This document shows, one piece after another, positions 7,180-16,221 of a stretch of DNA of 36,268 bases. The notes beneath the pieces were generated by a model. It was given only the letters and a program-made list of their open reading frames with translations, ran no database searches and was not told where the DNA came from. The stretch is from Bacillota bacterium (GTDB lineage: Bacteria; Bacillota; Clostridia; Lutisporales; Lutisporaceae). The stretch lies in assembly GCA_023230985.1 (NCBI GenBank), contig JALNWH010000007.1, positions 1 to 36,268 on the forward strand, read 5' to 3'. Each line of letters begins with the position of its first letter. Position 1 is the first letter of the stretch. Both the position numbers and the translations under genes were made by a program.

Positions 7180-8061
7180 ATGAATAATAAACCGGGAATT
7201 GAGAAACTGGAATTAAAAGTGTTGATTTGTGACAGGTCTCGGTATATCAATGATCTTTGGTCTCAGTTTGGCCTTTCAATTTTAGCCGATTGTTATTGGA
7301 AAGATGGACATAGCAGAAGAATATTGTTTGATACCGGTTGGGAATCAGACCCCTTATTGCATAATATGAACAAGCTGGATATAAAAGTTGATGATATTGA
7401 TGCATTAGTATTATCTCATTGTCATTATGATCACACCGGTGGTTTAACAAAACTTATCAGAAATGAAAATGCTAAGTTTAAACTAATTGCTCACAATGAT
7501 ATTACAAGACCGGTATATAGCTTAAAGCCGGAGATACATTATATAGGATTAGATGAGAAACTTCTGTCGGAATTACCAAGGGAAAGGCTGATGTTGTTAG
7601 CTGATGAAACAGAGATTTACAGTGATGTTTGGATAACAGGTACAATTCCCAGAGTTACAGACTTTGAGGAACCTGAAGAAGATGTATATGTGTTAAAGGA
7701 TGGCAAATTAGTTGAGGATCCGGAAGAAGATGATATGGCTTTAGTATTTAATCTTGGAGAAGAAGGCATTGTCGTTGTTTCCGGTTGCAGCCATGCGGGA
7801 ATAGTAAATATACTATATAAGTCCATGGATATAACGGATAATAAGAAAATTAAAAGCGTTATTGGCGGATTTCATCTTATTGACTTAAGCCAAGAAGTGA
7901 GAAAAAGAACAGTAGAAGAATTAGGTAATTTGAATATAGAAAAGATATGGTCAGGTCATTGCACAGGCTTTGATGCAGAATATTTATTAAAAGAAAAGTT
8001 TGGGAAACGACATGAGATGTTTTATACGGGAGATGTGATTAATTTTACAATAAATAAGTAA
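7180..8061 (+). CDS. Metallo-beta-lactamase-fold hydrolase
   Basis: A 293-aa protein of the MBL superfamily with the binuclear metal motif SHCHYDHTGG (H80, H82, D84, H85), a further His at H205 in SGCSHAG, H232 in GGFHLI and a late SGHCTG. The long insert and SGCSHAG resemble the group often named after 7,8-dihydropterin-6-methyl-(ribofuranosyl)aminobenzene-phosphate synthase; that name is mostly inherited and not evidence for pterin chemistry. No signal peptide is visible, so it is cytoplasmic. AAAGGAGG lies upstream of ATG 7180, and the gene follows the 532-aa gene by 27 bases. In this operon it probably hydrolyses an ester, lactone or amide intermediate (inference). The metal motif is certain; the substrate is not. 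Confidence 0.82.
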   Translation: MNNKPGIEKLELKVLICDRSRYINDLWSQFGLSILADCYWKDGHSRRILFDTGWESDPLLHNMNKLDIKVDDIDALVLSHCHYDHTGGLTKLIRNENAKFKLIAHNDITRPVYSLKPEIHYIGLDEKLLSELPRERLMLLADETEIYSDVWITGTIPRVTDFEEPEEDVYVLKDGKLVEDPEEDDMALVFNLGEEGIVVVSGCSHAGIVNILYKSMDITDNKKIKSVIGGFHLIDLSQEVRKRTVEELGNLNIEKIWSGHCTGFDAEYLLKEKFGKRHEMFYTGDVINFTINK

Positions 8062-8093
8062 AATTAAAATAATTATAAAGTAGGAGGAGGAAA

Positions 8094-9725
8094 ATGAAAA
8101 AATCTAAATTGTTTAAAAGTATTGTATTAATGCTGCTTATCGCATTAATAGGTGGAAGTCTGTTGGCTTGTAACAAACAGCCTCAAGGTTCACAAGGCGG
8201 TGAAGAACCCAAAGGAAATGATGGTGAACCAAAGGTACTGGTAATCGGTGATAACAACCCCCCCGGAGATATTAACCCCCTAATAGGAAGGAACATTACT
8301 TCTCAGTACATCAGTATAAGCACCTATGATACTTTGGTGGGCAGAAGCAGCATGGTTAATGAAGACGGTGAGTTGGTAGAAGAACCTGATGTGCTTATAC
8401 CGAGACTGGCTGAAAGCTGGGATGTATCAGATGATGGTTTGGAATATGTTTTTAACTTAAGAAAAGGCGTTAAATTTCATGACGGTACCGATTTTGATGC
8501 AGAAGACGTAGAGTTTACCTTTAACATGTTAACAACTAACGGGAGCTACGCTTCATATTTTGACGAACTAATCTCTGATGTAGAAATATTGGATACTCAT
8601 AAAATTAAGGTTACTTTAAGCCGTGTTGAACCTCAATTTTTAAAGAAAAGAATCAGCAGTTATAACGGAAGCATTTTGAATAAGAAGCTTGTTTTGGAGC
8701 AGGGTGCCGATAATATTGAAAATCAAATGCAGTGGCTGGCTTCAAATACAGCAGGTTCAGGACCTTACAAACTTGAGTCATTGACAACGGACGAGGCACA
8801 TTTAGTAATAAATGAGGATTACTGGGGTGATAGACCGGATATTGATAAGGTTATATTAAAGACTGTTGCGGAAGCAAGTAATTTGAGGACTATGTTGGAA
8901 AAAGGCGATATTGACTTTTACAGATTACCGGCAGCAAAGGATTATGATGCTCTAGAACAAAATCCTGATATAGAACTACTTGTAAGAGCAGCTAATTCAA
9001 AAATTGTTTATTTGGGATTGAATACGAAGAACAAACCTCTTGATAATCCAAAAGTAAGGCAGGCAATTGCTTATGCAGTTCCCTATGAACAGATATGTAA
9101 GGTTTTGGGAGGCGGAGAAAAGTATGCTCCCAGAGCAAAAACAATTTTAACAACTGAATTATCAGGATCAGTTCCTGTTTTCGAATATGAGTATGATTTA
9201 GAAAAAGCTAAAGAATTATTAAAAGAAGCGGGTTACGAAAATGGCTTCAAACTGGACTTTGATTTATTTAATGCAGGCAAGTTCCCGGATATGGCTGTAA
9301 TATTGCAAGCTGAATTAAAAAAGATTGGTATAGATATGGAGATTAAATCAATGGCACCGCCGGCATTCTTCCAATCCGGTGACGCAGGAAGTCTTAATTT
9401 CTTCGTAGTATCTTGGTGGGATAATGCTGCTGACCCTGTAGGATTATTAAATGATATTGTACACTCGGCTTCAATTCCTACACCGGGCAACTATGCAAGA
9501 TATTCAAATAAAGATGTAGATGAATTAATCGATAAGGCAAAGAAAGAGATGGATACAGCAAAACGTGATGAATTGCTAAAAGGTGTCCAAGAAATACTGG
9601 CTGAAGAAGTACCATATATTCCGATTCATGAAGCAAAGATTGTACTTGCATTTAGGAAAAATGTAAAGAACTATGTCCATTATTCAGACAGCATAACAAG
9701 ACTGTATGAATTAGAAATGGAGTAG
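8094..9725 (+). CDS. Peptide ABC transporter substrate-binding lipoprotein (family 5, DppA/OppA-like)
   Basis: A 543-aa extracytoplasmic solute-binding protein. A hydrophobic signal with lipobox LLAC gives lipidated C26, then a G/Q/E-rich linker. The mature part has family-5 signatures: RLAESWDVSDDGLEYVFNLR, GVKFHDGT, DVEFTFN, and GSGPYKL followed by YWGDRPDIDKV. Such proteins bind di- and oligopeptides, nickel or related ligands and deliver them to Dpp/Opp permeases. The ATG has AGGAGGAGG directly upstream. It is the first gene of a full transporter set (8094-13697) and is separated from the permease genes by a stable hairpin, which may allow more binding protein than membrane parts. The ligand is unknown. 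Confidence 0.93.
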   Translation: MKKSKLFKSIVLMLLIALIGGSLLACNKQPQGSQGGEEPKGNDGEPKVLVIGDNNPPGDINPLIGRNITSQYISISTYDTLVGRSSMVNEDGELVEEPDVLIPRLAESWDVSDDGLEYVFNLRKGVKFHDGTDFDAEDVEFTFNMLTTNGSYASYFDELISDVEILDTHKIKVTLSRVEPQFLKKRISSYNGSILNKKLVLEQGADNIENQMQWLASNTAGSGPYKLESLTTDEAHLVINEDYWGDRPDIDKVILKTVAEASNLRTMLEKGDIDFYRLPAAKDYDALEQNPDIELLVRAANSKIVYLGLNTKNKPLDNPKVRQAIAYAVPYEQICKVLGGGEKYAPRAKTILTTELSGSVPVFEYEYDLEKAKELLKEAGYENGFKLDFDLFNAGKFPDMAVILQAELKKIGIDMEIKSMAPPAFFQSGDAGSLNFFVVSWWDNAADPVGLLNDIVHSASIPTPGNYARYSNKDVDELIDKAKKEMDTAKRDELLKGVQEILAEEVPYIPIHEAKIVLAFRKNVKNYVHYSDSITRLYELEME

Positions 9726-9735
9726 AATAGAATTT

Positions 9736-9784
9736 AACCAACCATAGAGGCATGGAGTCAAACCTGCCTCTATGGATATTGGTT
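9736..9784 (+). other. Intercistronic stem-loop between binding-protein and permease genes
   Basis: AACCAA-CCATAGAGGCA pairs with TGCCTCTATGG-ATA-TTGGTT around a 12-base loop: 17 pairs with a three-base bulge and no T-run. A hairpin here in an importer operon commonly protects the upstream mRNA or partly attenuates transcription, raising binding protein over permease. That role is inferred from position. Confidence 0.72.
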
Positions 9785-9820
9785 CAACTATGCGTACTAA
9801 GTTTTTAGGAGGTTGGTATA

Positions 9821-10834
9821 GTGAGTTTCAGCAGATATCTACTTAAGAGAATTGCGTTTATGATATTAGTGCTTATAGGGGCATCTATTCTATCTTTTGT
9901 TTTAGTTAGGATTGTCCCCGGAGACCCTGCACGAATATTATTGCCACCTCAAGCTAAACAAGAAGATATTGATAGAATGAAAGAAAAAATGGGTCTTGAT
10001 GAACCCTATATTAAACAATATAGCCAATATGTTAAATCCTTATTAAAAGGAGATTTGGGATTTTCATACCACACGGGAAGATCGGTGGTTGACGAGTTTA
10101 AGTGGAGATTACCGGCAACTATAGAGCTTTCCATGTTAAGTCTTTTACTTGCGGCTTTGGTTGGAATATGGCTTGGAGTAATCTCGGCAACGAATAAAAA
10201 TGGATTTGCCGACCATGCCTCCAGACTTTTTTCTATAGGAGGAATATCTGCCCCGGGATTTTGGATTGGCCTTCTTTGTATCTATGTTTTCTACTATAAA
10301 TTAAGCTGGGTACCTGCTCCCACGGGGCGGGTTAATCTTATAAGGGAAACAGCAACGGGTGGAAGCGGATTTCTACTATGGGATGCGGTTATTACCGGGA
10401 ATTGGGATTTGTTTAAAGATGCTTTAATGCATTTAATACTACCTGTTTTTGTTCTTTCATATTCATTTTTAGCTATGATTTGTAGATTGACCAGAACGGG
10501 AATGATTGAAGTTAGTCAACAAGATTATATTAGATTTGCAAAAAGTTGCGGTATTAAAAAGAAAAGGATAATTTGGAAATATTCATTGAAAAACGGTATA
10601 AGGCCTGTTTTAACAATGCTAGGTATGTTTTTGGCACAGCTTATCGGTGGAGTGGTGTTTATAGAGACAGTGTTTAATTGGCCCGGCATAGGAAGATATG
10701 CTGTAGACGCAATAAACTTTTTGGATTATGGACCTATACAAGGATTTATTATATTTATGGCTTTAATTTATGTAGTTACAAATCTGATTGTTGATTTGAT
10801 CTATATGGTAATAGATCCAAGGGTACAGTATTAA
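9821..10834 (+). CDS. Peptide ABC transporter permease, DppB type
   Basis: A 337-aa inner-membrane permease with an N-terminal membrane segment (ILVLIGASILSFVLVRIVPGDP), about six transmembrane segments in all, and the BPD cytoplasmic loop SCGIKKKRIIWKYSLKNGIRP that contacts the ATPases. RIVPGDPA and GLDEPYIKQY are DppB-family hallmarks. The start is GTG at 9821 with AGGAGG eight bases upstream; no in-frame ATG is better placed. The next gene starts 16 bases after the stop and encodes the partner permease. It translocates the ligand delivered by the lipoprotein at 8094. Family is certain, ligand not. Confidence 0.93.
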   Translation: MSFSRYLLKRIAFMILVLIGASILSFVLVRIVPGDPARILLPPQAKQEDIDRMKEKMGLDEPYIKQYSQYVKSLLKGDLGFSYHTGRSVVDEFKWRLPATIELSMLSLLLAALVGIWLGVISATNKNGFADHASRLFSIGGISAPGFWIGLLCIYVFYYKLSWVPAPTGRVNLIRETATGGSGFLLWDAVITGNWDLFKDALMHLILPVFVLSYSFLAMICRLTRTGMIEVSQQDYIRFAKSCGIKKKRIIWKYSLKNGIRPVLTMLGMFLAQLIGGVVFIETVFNWPGIGRYAVDAINFLDYGPIQGFIIFMALIYVVTNLIVDLIYMVIDPRVQY

Positions 10835-10850
10835 CGGTGAGGTGAAATAC

Positions 10851-11705
10851 ATGCTTTCAAACAAAAGTAAGTTTACTTATATGAGAAAAGTGTTTATGTC
10901 TAATAAACTATCCTTGGTAGGAGCTGTTATAGTATTAATATTTCTATTAATAGTTGCCTTTGGACCTATTTTTGCAAAGATACCTCCCGACTTAATAGAT
11001 TATGATAATATTTTGTCTTCTCCGTCTAATACCAATTATTTCGGAACAGATCAATATGGCAGGGATTTATTTAGTCGTGTAATTTTCGGTGCAAGAACCT
11101 CGTTGAGCATAGGATTAGTAGTTGTAACGTTTTCTACTATTTTAGGTTTATGCGTAGGTACTATTTCAGGATATTTAGGCGGAAGCTTTGATAATTTTAT
11201 TATGCGATTAGTGGATTTATTAATGGCTTTTCCATCAGTTATAGTTGCTATGGTATTGGCTACTATAATGGGCGGCGGCATAAAAATTTTAATAATAGCT
11301 ATGCTAATAAGTTCATGGACAGGTACCGCGAGAATTGCAAGAGGAGAGACTCTATCATTAAAGCAAAGCGGGTATATAAAAGGAACACAGGCTCTTGGCG
11401 GGAAATGGAACTATATATTATTTCATCATATATTGCCTAATGTTTTGCCCCCTGTTTTAGTCAGTGCTACTCTATCCTTTGGAAATATTATTTTAAATAT
11501 AGCAGGTTTGAGTTTCATTGGTATAGGCGTTCAGGCTCCCCTATCAGAATGGGGTTTGATAATAAGCGAAGGCAGGGAATATATTGTAACGGGACAATGG
11601 TGGTTGGTATTCTTCCCCGGTCTTGCAATAGTGCTTACCGTTATTGGTTTGAACTTGCTGGGTGATGGTCTGAGAGATATCTTGGATCCCAGACAAAGGA
11701 GGTAA
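10851..11705 (+). CDS. Peptide ABC transporter permease, DppC type
   Basis: A 284-aa permease with the DppC-type layout: a short cytoplasmic N-terminus, one membrane segment, the conserved NYFGTDQYGRDLFSRVIFGA, then a five-segment BPD domain with the loop QALGGKWNYILFHHILPNVLPP. It ends GDGLRDILDPR, as DppC proteins do. The frame also opens at GTG 10842, but ATG 10851 has GAGGTG at the right distance and is chosen. It pairs with the DppB-type protein to form the channel. The ATPase gene begins four bases after its stop, showing tight coupling. Confidence 0.93.
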   Translation: MLSNKSKFTYMRKVFMSNKLSLVGAVIVLIFLLIVAFGPIFAKIPPDLIDYDNILSSPSNTNYFGTDQYGRDLFSRVIFGARTSLSIGLVVVTFSTILGLCVGTISGYLGGSFDNFIMRLVDLLMAFPSVIVAMVLATIMGGGIKILIIAMLISSWTGTARIARGETLSLKQSGYIKGTQALGGKWNYILFHHILPNVLPPVLVSATLSFGNIILNIAGLSFIGIGVQAPLSEWGLIISEGREYIVTGQWWLVFFPGLAIVLTVIGLNLLGDGLRDILDPRQRR

Positions 11706-11709
11706 AAAC

Positions 11710-12690
11710 ATGGGTAAATTGCTTAGTATAAAAGACTTAGATGTTGTATTTAATACCTTTGACGGGATATCAAGAGTATTAAGAGGTATTAATTTGGAAA
11801 TTAACGAATCCGAGGCTTTGGGATTAGTAGGAGAAACCGGCTCAGGGAAAAGTGTTTTATCCCAGTCCATTATGCGGCTATTGCCCGTTTCAGGTGAAAT
11901 TGTTTCGGGTTCAATAACCTTTAAAGGGGAAAATCTTTTGGGATTATCCGAAAAAAGAATGGAAAGGTTAAGAGGCAGCGGTATTTCGATGATATTGCAA
12001 AGCCCCATGACCTCTCTAAACCCTTTATTTAAGGTAAAGGATCAAATGACAGAAGTGATAATGACACATTCCTCCATTGGTAAGAAGGAGGCTTTGAAAA
12101 AGGCGGAAGAATTATTAAAAATCGTTCGTGTCCCCGAAGCTAGAAGTGTATTGGAAAGATATCCATTTGAGCTTTCAGGAGGAATGGCTCAGAGAGTGAT
12201 GATAGCTATGGCTGTTTCAAGCAATCCTGCACTGATAATTGCAGATGAGCCTACCACAGCATTGGATGTTACGGTAGAAAAGCAGATAATAAAGCTAATG
12301 CGTGAAATAATGGAGAAGTCTAATAGTTCTCTGATTTGGATTTCTCATGATTTAGATGTGGTTAAACAAGTTTGTGAAAGAATTGCCGTCATGTATGGCG
12401 GTACTATTGTAGAGATAGGCGATGCTAAAGAATTATTGTCTAATCCTTTACATCCTTATACAAAGGCACTTATAGAAGCAAGACCCTCATCAATAAAAAG
12501 AGGTAAGCCATTGAAAAGCATAGATGGATTTGTTCCTAATATGTTGAAAGTCCCGGAGGGTTGTATATTTGAATCAAGATGTGCAGATTGTAGTGAAAGG
12601 TGTTGTAAAGGGTTACCACCGGAGCTTATCAAATTGGATAATGGCAGGATGGTAGCTTGTAACAAGTTTTCGGATACGAAGACTGTATAA
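11710..12690 (+). CDS. Peptide ABC transporter ATPase, DppD type
   Basis: A 326-aa ABC ATPase of the importer. Walker A is GETGSGKS, the Q-loop is in MILQSPMTSLNPLF, the signature is LSGGMAQR, Walker B is ALIIADEPTTALD and the switch His is in WISHDL. The C-terminal extension GCIFESRCADCSERC, with clustered cysteines, is the oligopeptide-type domain (oligo_HPY) that may hold a metal centre. AAAGGAGG overlapping the end of the permease gene serves as its ribosome site. It acts as a heterodimer with the DppF-type protein encoded next. Confidence 0.94.
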   Translation: MGKLLSIKDLDVVFNTFDGISRVLRGINLEINESEALGLVGETGSGKSVLSQSIMRLLPVSGEIVSGSITFKGENLLGLSEKRMERLRGSGISMILQSPMTSLNPLFKVKDQMTEVIMTHSSIGKKEALKKAEELLKIVRVPEARSVLERYPFELSGGMAQRVMIAMAVSSNPALIIADEPTTALDVTVEKQIIKLMREIMEKSNSSLIWISHDLDVVKQVCERIAVMYGGTIVEIGDAKELLSNPLHPYTKALIEARPSSIKRGKPLKSIDGFVPNMLKVPEGCIFESRCADCSERCCKGLPPELIKLDNGRMVACNKFSDTKTV

Positions 12691-12722
12691 TTAATACTAT
12701 ATTAACAAGGTGGTGAAGGGAA

Positions 12723-13697
12723 ATGGGAAAGCCTATTTTATCAACATATGAATTAAGAAAATTATTTCCTGTCGAAGGGCGGATTTTAAATAAATCAAGC
12801 AAATATGTGCATGCTTTGGATAAAGTAAATTTGGATATAATGCCATGCACGACTTTTGGATTGCTTGGAGAGAGCGGCTGTGGTAAATCTACTTATGCTC
12901 AATTGGTGACAAGGTTAATAGAACCAACTTCAGGTACCATAGAGTTTAAAGAAACGGATATTTCCAATATGAATAAAAGGGAATTGAGAGAAAGGAAAAT
13001 TCATTGTCAGATTCAGATGGTATTTCAAAATCCTGCAGATGTGCTATCACCTAGGAAGACAATTGAGTTTTTGCTCAAGGAGCCCCTTAAAATAAATAAA
13101 TTATATGAAAATGAAAAAGAAATCAGCAGTAAGGTTGAAGAGTTGTTAAATAAAGTTAATCTAAGGCCGGAGCTGCTGACCAGATTTCCTCATCAATTAT
13201 CAGGAGGACAGCAGCAAAGGATATGTATCGCTAGGGCTCTGTCTTTAAATCCTGATTTTATAGTTTTGGATGAACCTACTTCAGCTTTAGATGTTTCGGT
13301 TCAGGCGAAAATATTAAATTTGCTTATGGATTTACAAAAAGAGGAGTCATTAACATATTTACTTATTACACACGATATAAGAGTGGCTGAATATATTTGC
13401 ACAGATATTGCTGTTATGTACTTGGGAGAAATAGTAGAGATTGTAAAAGCTGAGGATTTTCGAAATAGTGCAAGGCATCCTTATAGTAAATTGTTAATAG
13501 AATCTTCTTTTGCAGAAAATGAATTAAGCAACAGAGAAGCGGAGTCAGCCGGAGAGTTACCTTCTCCAATTAATTTACCTAAGGGTTGCAGATTTAGGTC
13601 CAGGTGTCCCGAGAGTATTCCCATATGCTCCGATATACATCCGGATTTAATTAATTTGCCCGACGGTACTAAATGCCGATGCCATAGAGTAAAATAA
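12723..13697 (+). CDS. Peptide ABC transporter ATPase, DppF type
   Basis: A 324-aa ABC ATPase, the second motor subunit. Walker A is GESGCGKS, the Q-loop is in QMVFQNPADVLSPRK, the signature is LSGGQQQR, Walker B is FIVLDEPTSALD and the switch region LITHDIRVAEY. The C-terminus GCRFRSRCPESIPIC is the oligopeptide-type extension with paired cysteines. The early insert KLFPVEGRILNKSSKYVHALD is typical of DppF-like proteins. It completes the five-gene importer, after which the operon turns to catabolic enzymes with an 84-base gap. No defect is visible in the nucleotide-binding motifs. Confidence 0.93.
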   Translation: MGKPILSTYELRKLFPVEGRILNKSSKYVHALDKVNLDIMPCTTFGLLGESGCGKSTYAQLVTRLIEPTSGTIEFKETDISNMNKRELRERKIHCQIQMVFQNPADVLSPRKTIEFLLKEPLKINKLYENEKEISSKVEELLNKVNLRPELLTRFPHQLSGGQQQRICIARALSLNPDFIVLDEPTSALDVSVQAKILNLLMDLQKEESLTYLLITHDIRVAEYICTDIAVMYLGEIVEIVKAEDFRNSARHPYSKLLIESSFAENELSNREAESAGELPSPINLPKGCRFRSRCPESIPICSDIHPDLINLPDGTKCRCHRVK

Positions 13698-13781
13698 TAA
13701 AATTTATTATAAAAAATAAAGATATGCTTATAAGGCTATGTAAAAGGCACTTGTAAACATATTGTACAAGGAGTGTTAAAA

Positions 13782-15215
13782 ATGAATGTAAATGATTATG
13801 TTTTGAAATATTTTGACGAAAATAATGAAGAGTTAAGCAAATTAGCTAAAGAAATATGGGATTATGCTGAATTAGGATTGGAAGAGCATAAATCATGCAA
13901 GGCTATAATTGATGTTTTGGAAAGAGAAGGCTTTTCCATAGAGGAAAATATATCCGATATGCCAACAGCTTTTATAGGTACTTGGGGTAGCGGTGAACCA
14001 ATAATAGGCATATTAGGAGAATATGATGCACTGGCAGGCCTTTCACAGAAAGTATCACATATTAAAGAACCGGTAATAGAAGGTGCCGGAGGACATGGAT
14101 GCGGGCATAATCTACTGGGGATTGGCAGCTTGGGGGCTGTAGTTGCAGCGAAAAGAGCTATGGAGAAGTATGGAATCAAAGGAACAGTGAGGTATTATGG
14201 ATGTCCTGCAGAAGAAACTATTTCATCAAAGGTTTTTATGGCTAGAGACGGTATTTTCGATGATTTGGCAGCTTCTCTTACTTGGCACCCGGATTTTGCT
14301 AATGCCGCCTATTATAGTTCTACACTGGCGATGAATTCTTTTAAGGTAAACTTCCATGGGATTACCGCACATGCCGCCGGGGATCCGCAAGAAGGGCGAA
14401 GTGCGCTGGATGCGTCTATAATCATGGATATAGGAGTAAATTATTTAAGGGAACATGTGATTCAAGAAGCTAGGATTCATAGCATAATAACACATGGCGG
14501 AGATGCGCCGAATATAGTTCCCGGTTATTCACAAATTCACTATATTATCAGGGCACCCAAGAGACAGGATGTAGAGGAGATATACGAGCGTGTAAAAAAC
14601 ATAGCTAAAGGAGCGGCTTTAATAACAGGCACAACTTATGATATTGAATTTATTTGCGGTACTTATAATTATACCGTTAATAACACAATAAATGATCTAA
14701 TAGCAGATAAGCTTGCACAAGTAGGGCCTATTGAGTACACGGAAGAAGAATTGGAGTTTGCAAAAAATCTAATAGGTTCATTGGAACCGGGACAATTTGA
14801 AAGCTTTTTGAGTTCTCATAGACTGGATATCGATGAAATAGGCGGTATAATATGCGGCAGGATAGCAGATGAATTGGAACTAAAAGGATTTTCAAAAGGA
14901 GAGGTAGTACCGGTATCCGGTGACAGGGCGGATGTTTCATATATAACACCATCAGCACAATTCGGAACAACATGTGTTCCATTAGGCACAGCGGAACATA
15001 ATTGGCAGTTTGTAGCTTCTTGTGGTTCTACTATAGGATTTAAAGGCATGATATTAGCTGCAAAGGTTATGGCTCTTGCTACACTTGATTTTATGCAAAA
15101 ACCGGAACTTTTAAAAGCTGCTCAAGATGAGTTGGATTCCGTTAGGAAAGGGAAAGAATATGTATCTCCAATACCTAGTGATATAACTATTAAGAAGATA
15201 ATGGAGAAACATTAA
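13782..15215 (+). CDS. M20 metal-dependent amidohydrolase, AbgB-like
   Basis: A 477-aa protein of the M20D group, close in length and layout to AbgB of p-aminobenzoyl-glutamate hydrolase. Metal-site motifs are GEYDAL, GHGCGHN and CPAEET; a dimerisation domain with FHGITAHAAGDPQEGRSA lies mid-protein, and GDRADVSY with GTAEHNW near the end is characteristic of AbgB-like enzymes. They cleave N-acyl or aminobenzoyl amides of amino acids in the cytoplasm. GTG 13773 is in frame, but ATG 13782, eight bases after AAGGAG, is chosen. Position behind a peptide importer suggests hydrolysis of an imported conjugate. True AbgB pairs with AbgA; no AbgA is present, so a different amide substrate is likely. 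Confidence 0.87.
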   Translation: MNVNDYVLKYFDENNEELSKLAKEIWDYAELGLEEHKSCKAIIDVLEREGFSIEENISDMPTAFIGTWGSGEPIIGILGEYDALAGLSQKVSHIKEPVIEGAGGHGCGHNLLGIGSLGAVVAAKRAMEKYGIKGTVRYYGCPAEETISSKVFMARDGIFDDLAASLTWHPDFANAAYYSSTLAMNSFKVNFHGITAHAAGDPQEGRSALDASIIMDIGVNYLREHVIQEARIHSIITHGGDAPNIVPGYSQIHYIIRAPKRQDVEEIYERVKNIAKGAALITGTTYDIEFICGTYNYTVNNTINDLIADKLAQVGPIEYTEEELEFAKNLIGSLEPGQFESFLSSHRLDIDEIGGIICGRIADELELKGFSKGEVVPVSGDRADVSYITPSAQFGTTCVPLGTAEHNWQFVASCGSTIGFKGMILAAKVMALATLDFMQKPELLKAAQDELDSVRKGKEYVSPIPSDITIKKIMEKH

Positions 15216-15241
15216 TATACTAAGTTGAAAGGGCGAAATCT

Positions 15242-16180
15242 ATGCATAAAAAAGAGAAATATGTTGAATATAAATTAAGTGATGGTAATAGCATTGTACT
15301 TCCTTATATACTAATAAAGGGTGAAGAAGACGGACCTACTGTATCTGTTACAGCGGGAGTTCATGGTTGTGAATATCCTGCTATTGCTTCTGCTATAGCA
15401 TTGTCCAAGAATCTTAATCCAAAGAAATTAAAAGGTACAGTGAAGATAATACCAATTGTTGATATGAAAGCTTTTAAGAAAAAAAGTCCATTTGTTTGTC
15501 CGGAAGATAGAAAAAATGTTAATAGGTGTTTTCCGGGAGACAAAGACGGAACATATTCCGAAATCCTTGTTTACCATTTGTTTAATGAATTCATAAAAGG
15601 TAGTGACTATTATATAGATTTGCACTCTGCAGATTTAACCGAAGAAATGATACCGTTTTGTGAAATTCATGAATCGGGTGACGCCGATATCAATGCAATT
15701 TCCTTTGATATGGCAAAGTATTCAGGTATAAATAAAATTGTATTTAAGTCAAGTGAAGGGGAAATAAACGACAAGAACCAAAGCTATTCCACTGCCGCAG
15801 AAGCAGGCATACCGGGCTTGGTAATAAACGCCGGCAAGATAGACGGGGATATTAAAGAATATATAAACATACATTTACACGGTTTGATGAATATATTAAC
15901 CTATGCGAAATGCTTGGATGGCAGTCTAATTGAATACAATAACTATAATTGTTATAAAGCTCCTATACACATTAGGTCAAAAAAAGTAGGACTTTTTTAT
16001 AACAATTGTAAAATAGGAGATGAAGTTAAAAAAGGAGATGTTCTAGGCAGGATTGAAGATGTTTTTGGCAGAGAGTTAGATGTCTTAAAAGCACCTGCTA
16101 CAGGTGAAATACTATTAGTTAATACAAGCCTCCCTGTCAAAGAAGATGCCTTGTTGTTAGAAATTATTGCAAGGAAGTAG
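15242..16180 (+). CDS. Succinylglutamate desuccinylase / aspartoacylase-family deacylase
   Basis: A 312-aa zinc-dependent M14-like deacylase of the AstE/AspA family. The metal ligands are visible as H41 and E44 in GVHGCEYPA and H128 in YIDLHSAD. RKNVNRCFPG after the first pair is the usual substrate-binding stretch. The C-terminal part, with GDEVKKGDVLGRIEDVFGRE, forms the beta-rich lipoyl-like domain common to the family. Relatives remove acyl groups from N-acyl amino acids such as N-acetylaspartate or N-succinylglutamate. It lies 26 bases after the AbgB-like gene, so both probably act on the same imported conjugate in sequence. A cytoplasmic site is inferred from the lack of a signal peptide. 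Confidence 0.85.
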   Translation: MHKKEKYVEYKLSDGNSIVLPYILIKGEEDGPTVSVTAGVHGCEYPAIASAIALSKNLNPKKLKGTVKIIPIVDMKAFKKKSPFVCPEDRKNVNRCFPGDKDGTYSEILVYHLFNEFIKGSDYYIDLHSADLTEEMIPFCEIHESGDADINAISFDMAKYSGINKIVFKSSEGEINDKNQSYSTAAEAGIPGLVINAGKIDGDIKEYINIHLHGLMNILTYAKCLDGSLIEYNNYNCYKAPIHIRSKKVGLFYNNCKIGDEVKKGDVLGRIEDVFGRELDVLKAPATGEILLVNTSLPVKEDALLLEIIARK

Positions 16181-16221
16181 TATTTAACTTTATAAATAAA
16201 TTTGTTATATGAGGTGATACA

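Noticed and set aside
11544..12008. 154-codon minus-strand frame opposite the DppC/DppD-type genes
   Set aside because: It is the shadow of highly conserved transporter sequence and gives no recognisable protein.
7180..15215. A folate/pterin salvage pathway, suggested by the MBL family name and the AbgB-like enzyme
   Set aside because: The MBL subgroup name is inherited from one archaeal enzyme, AbgA is missing, and the importer is of the peptide type. The evidence does not reach a pterin pathway.
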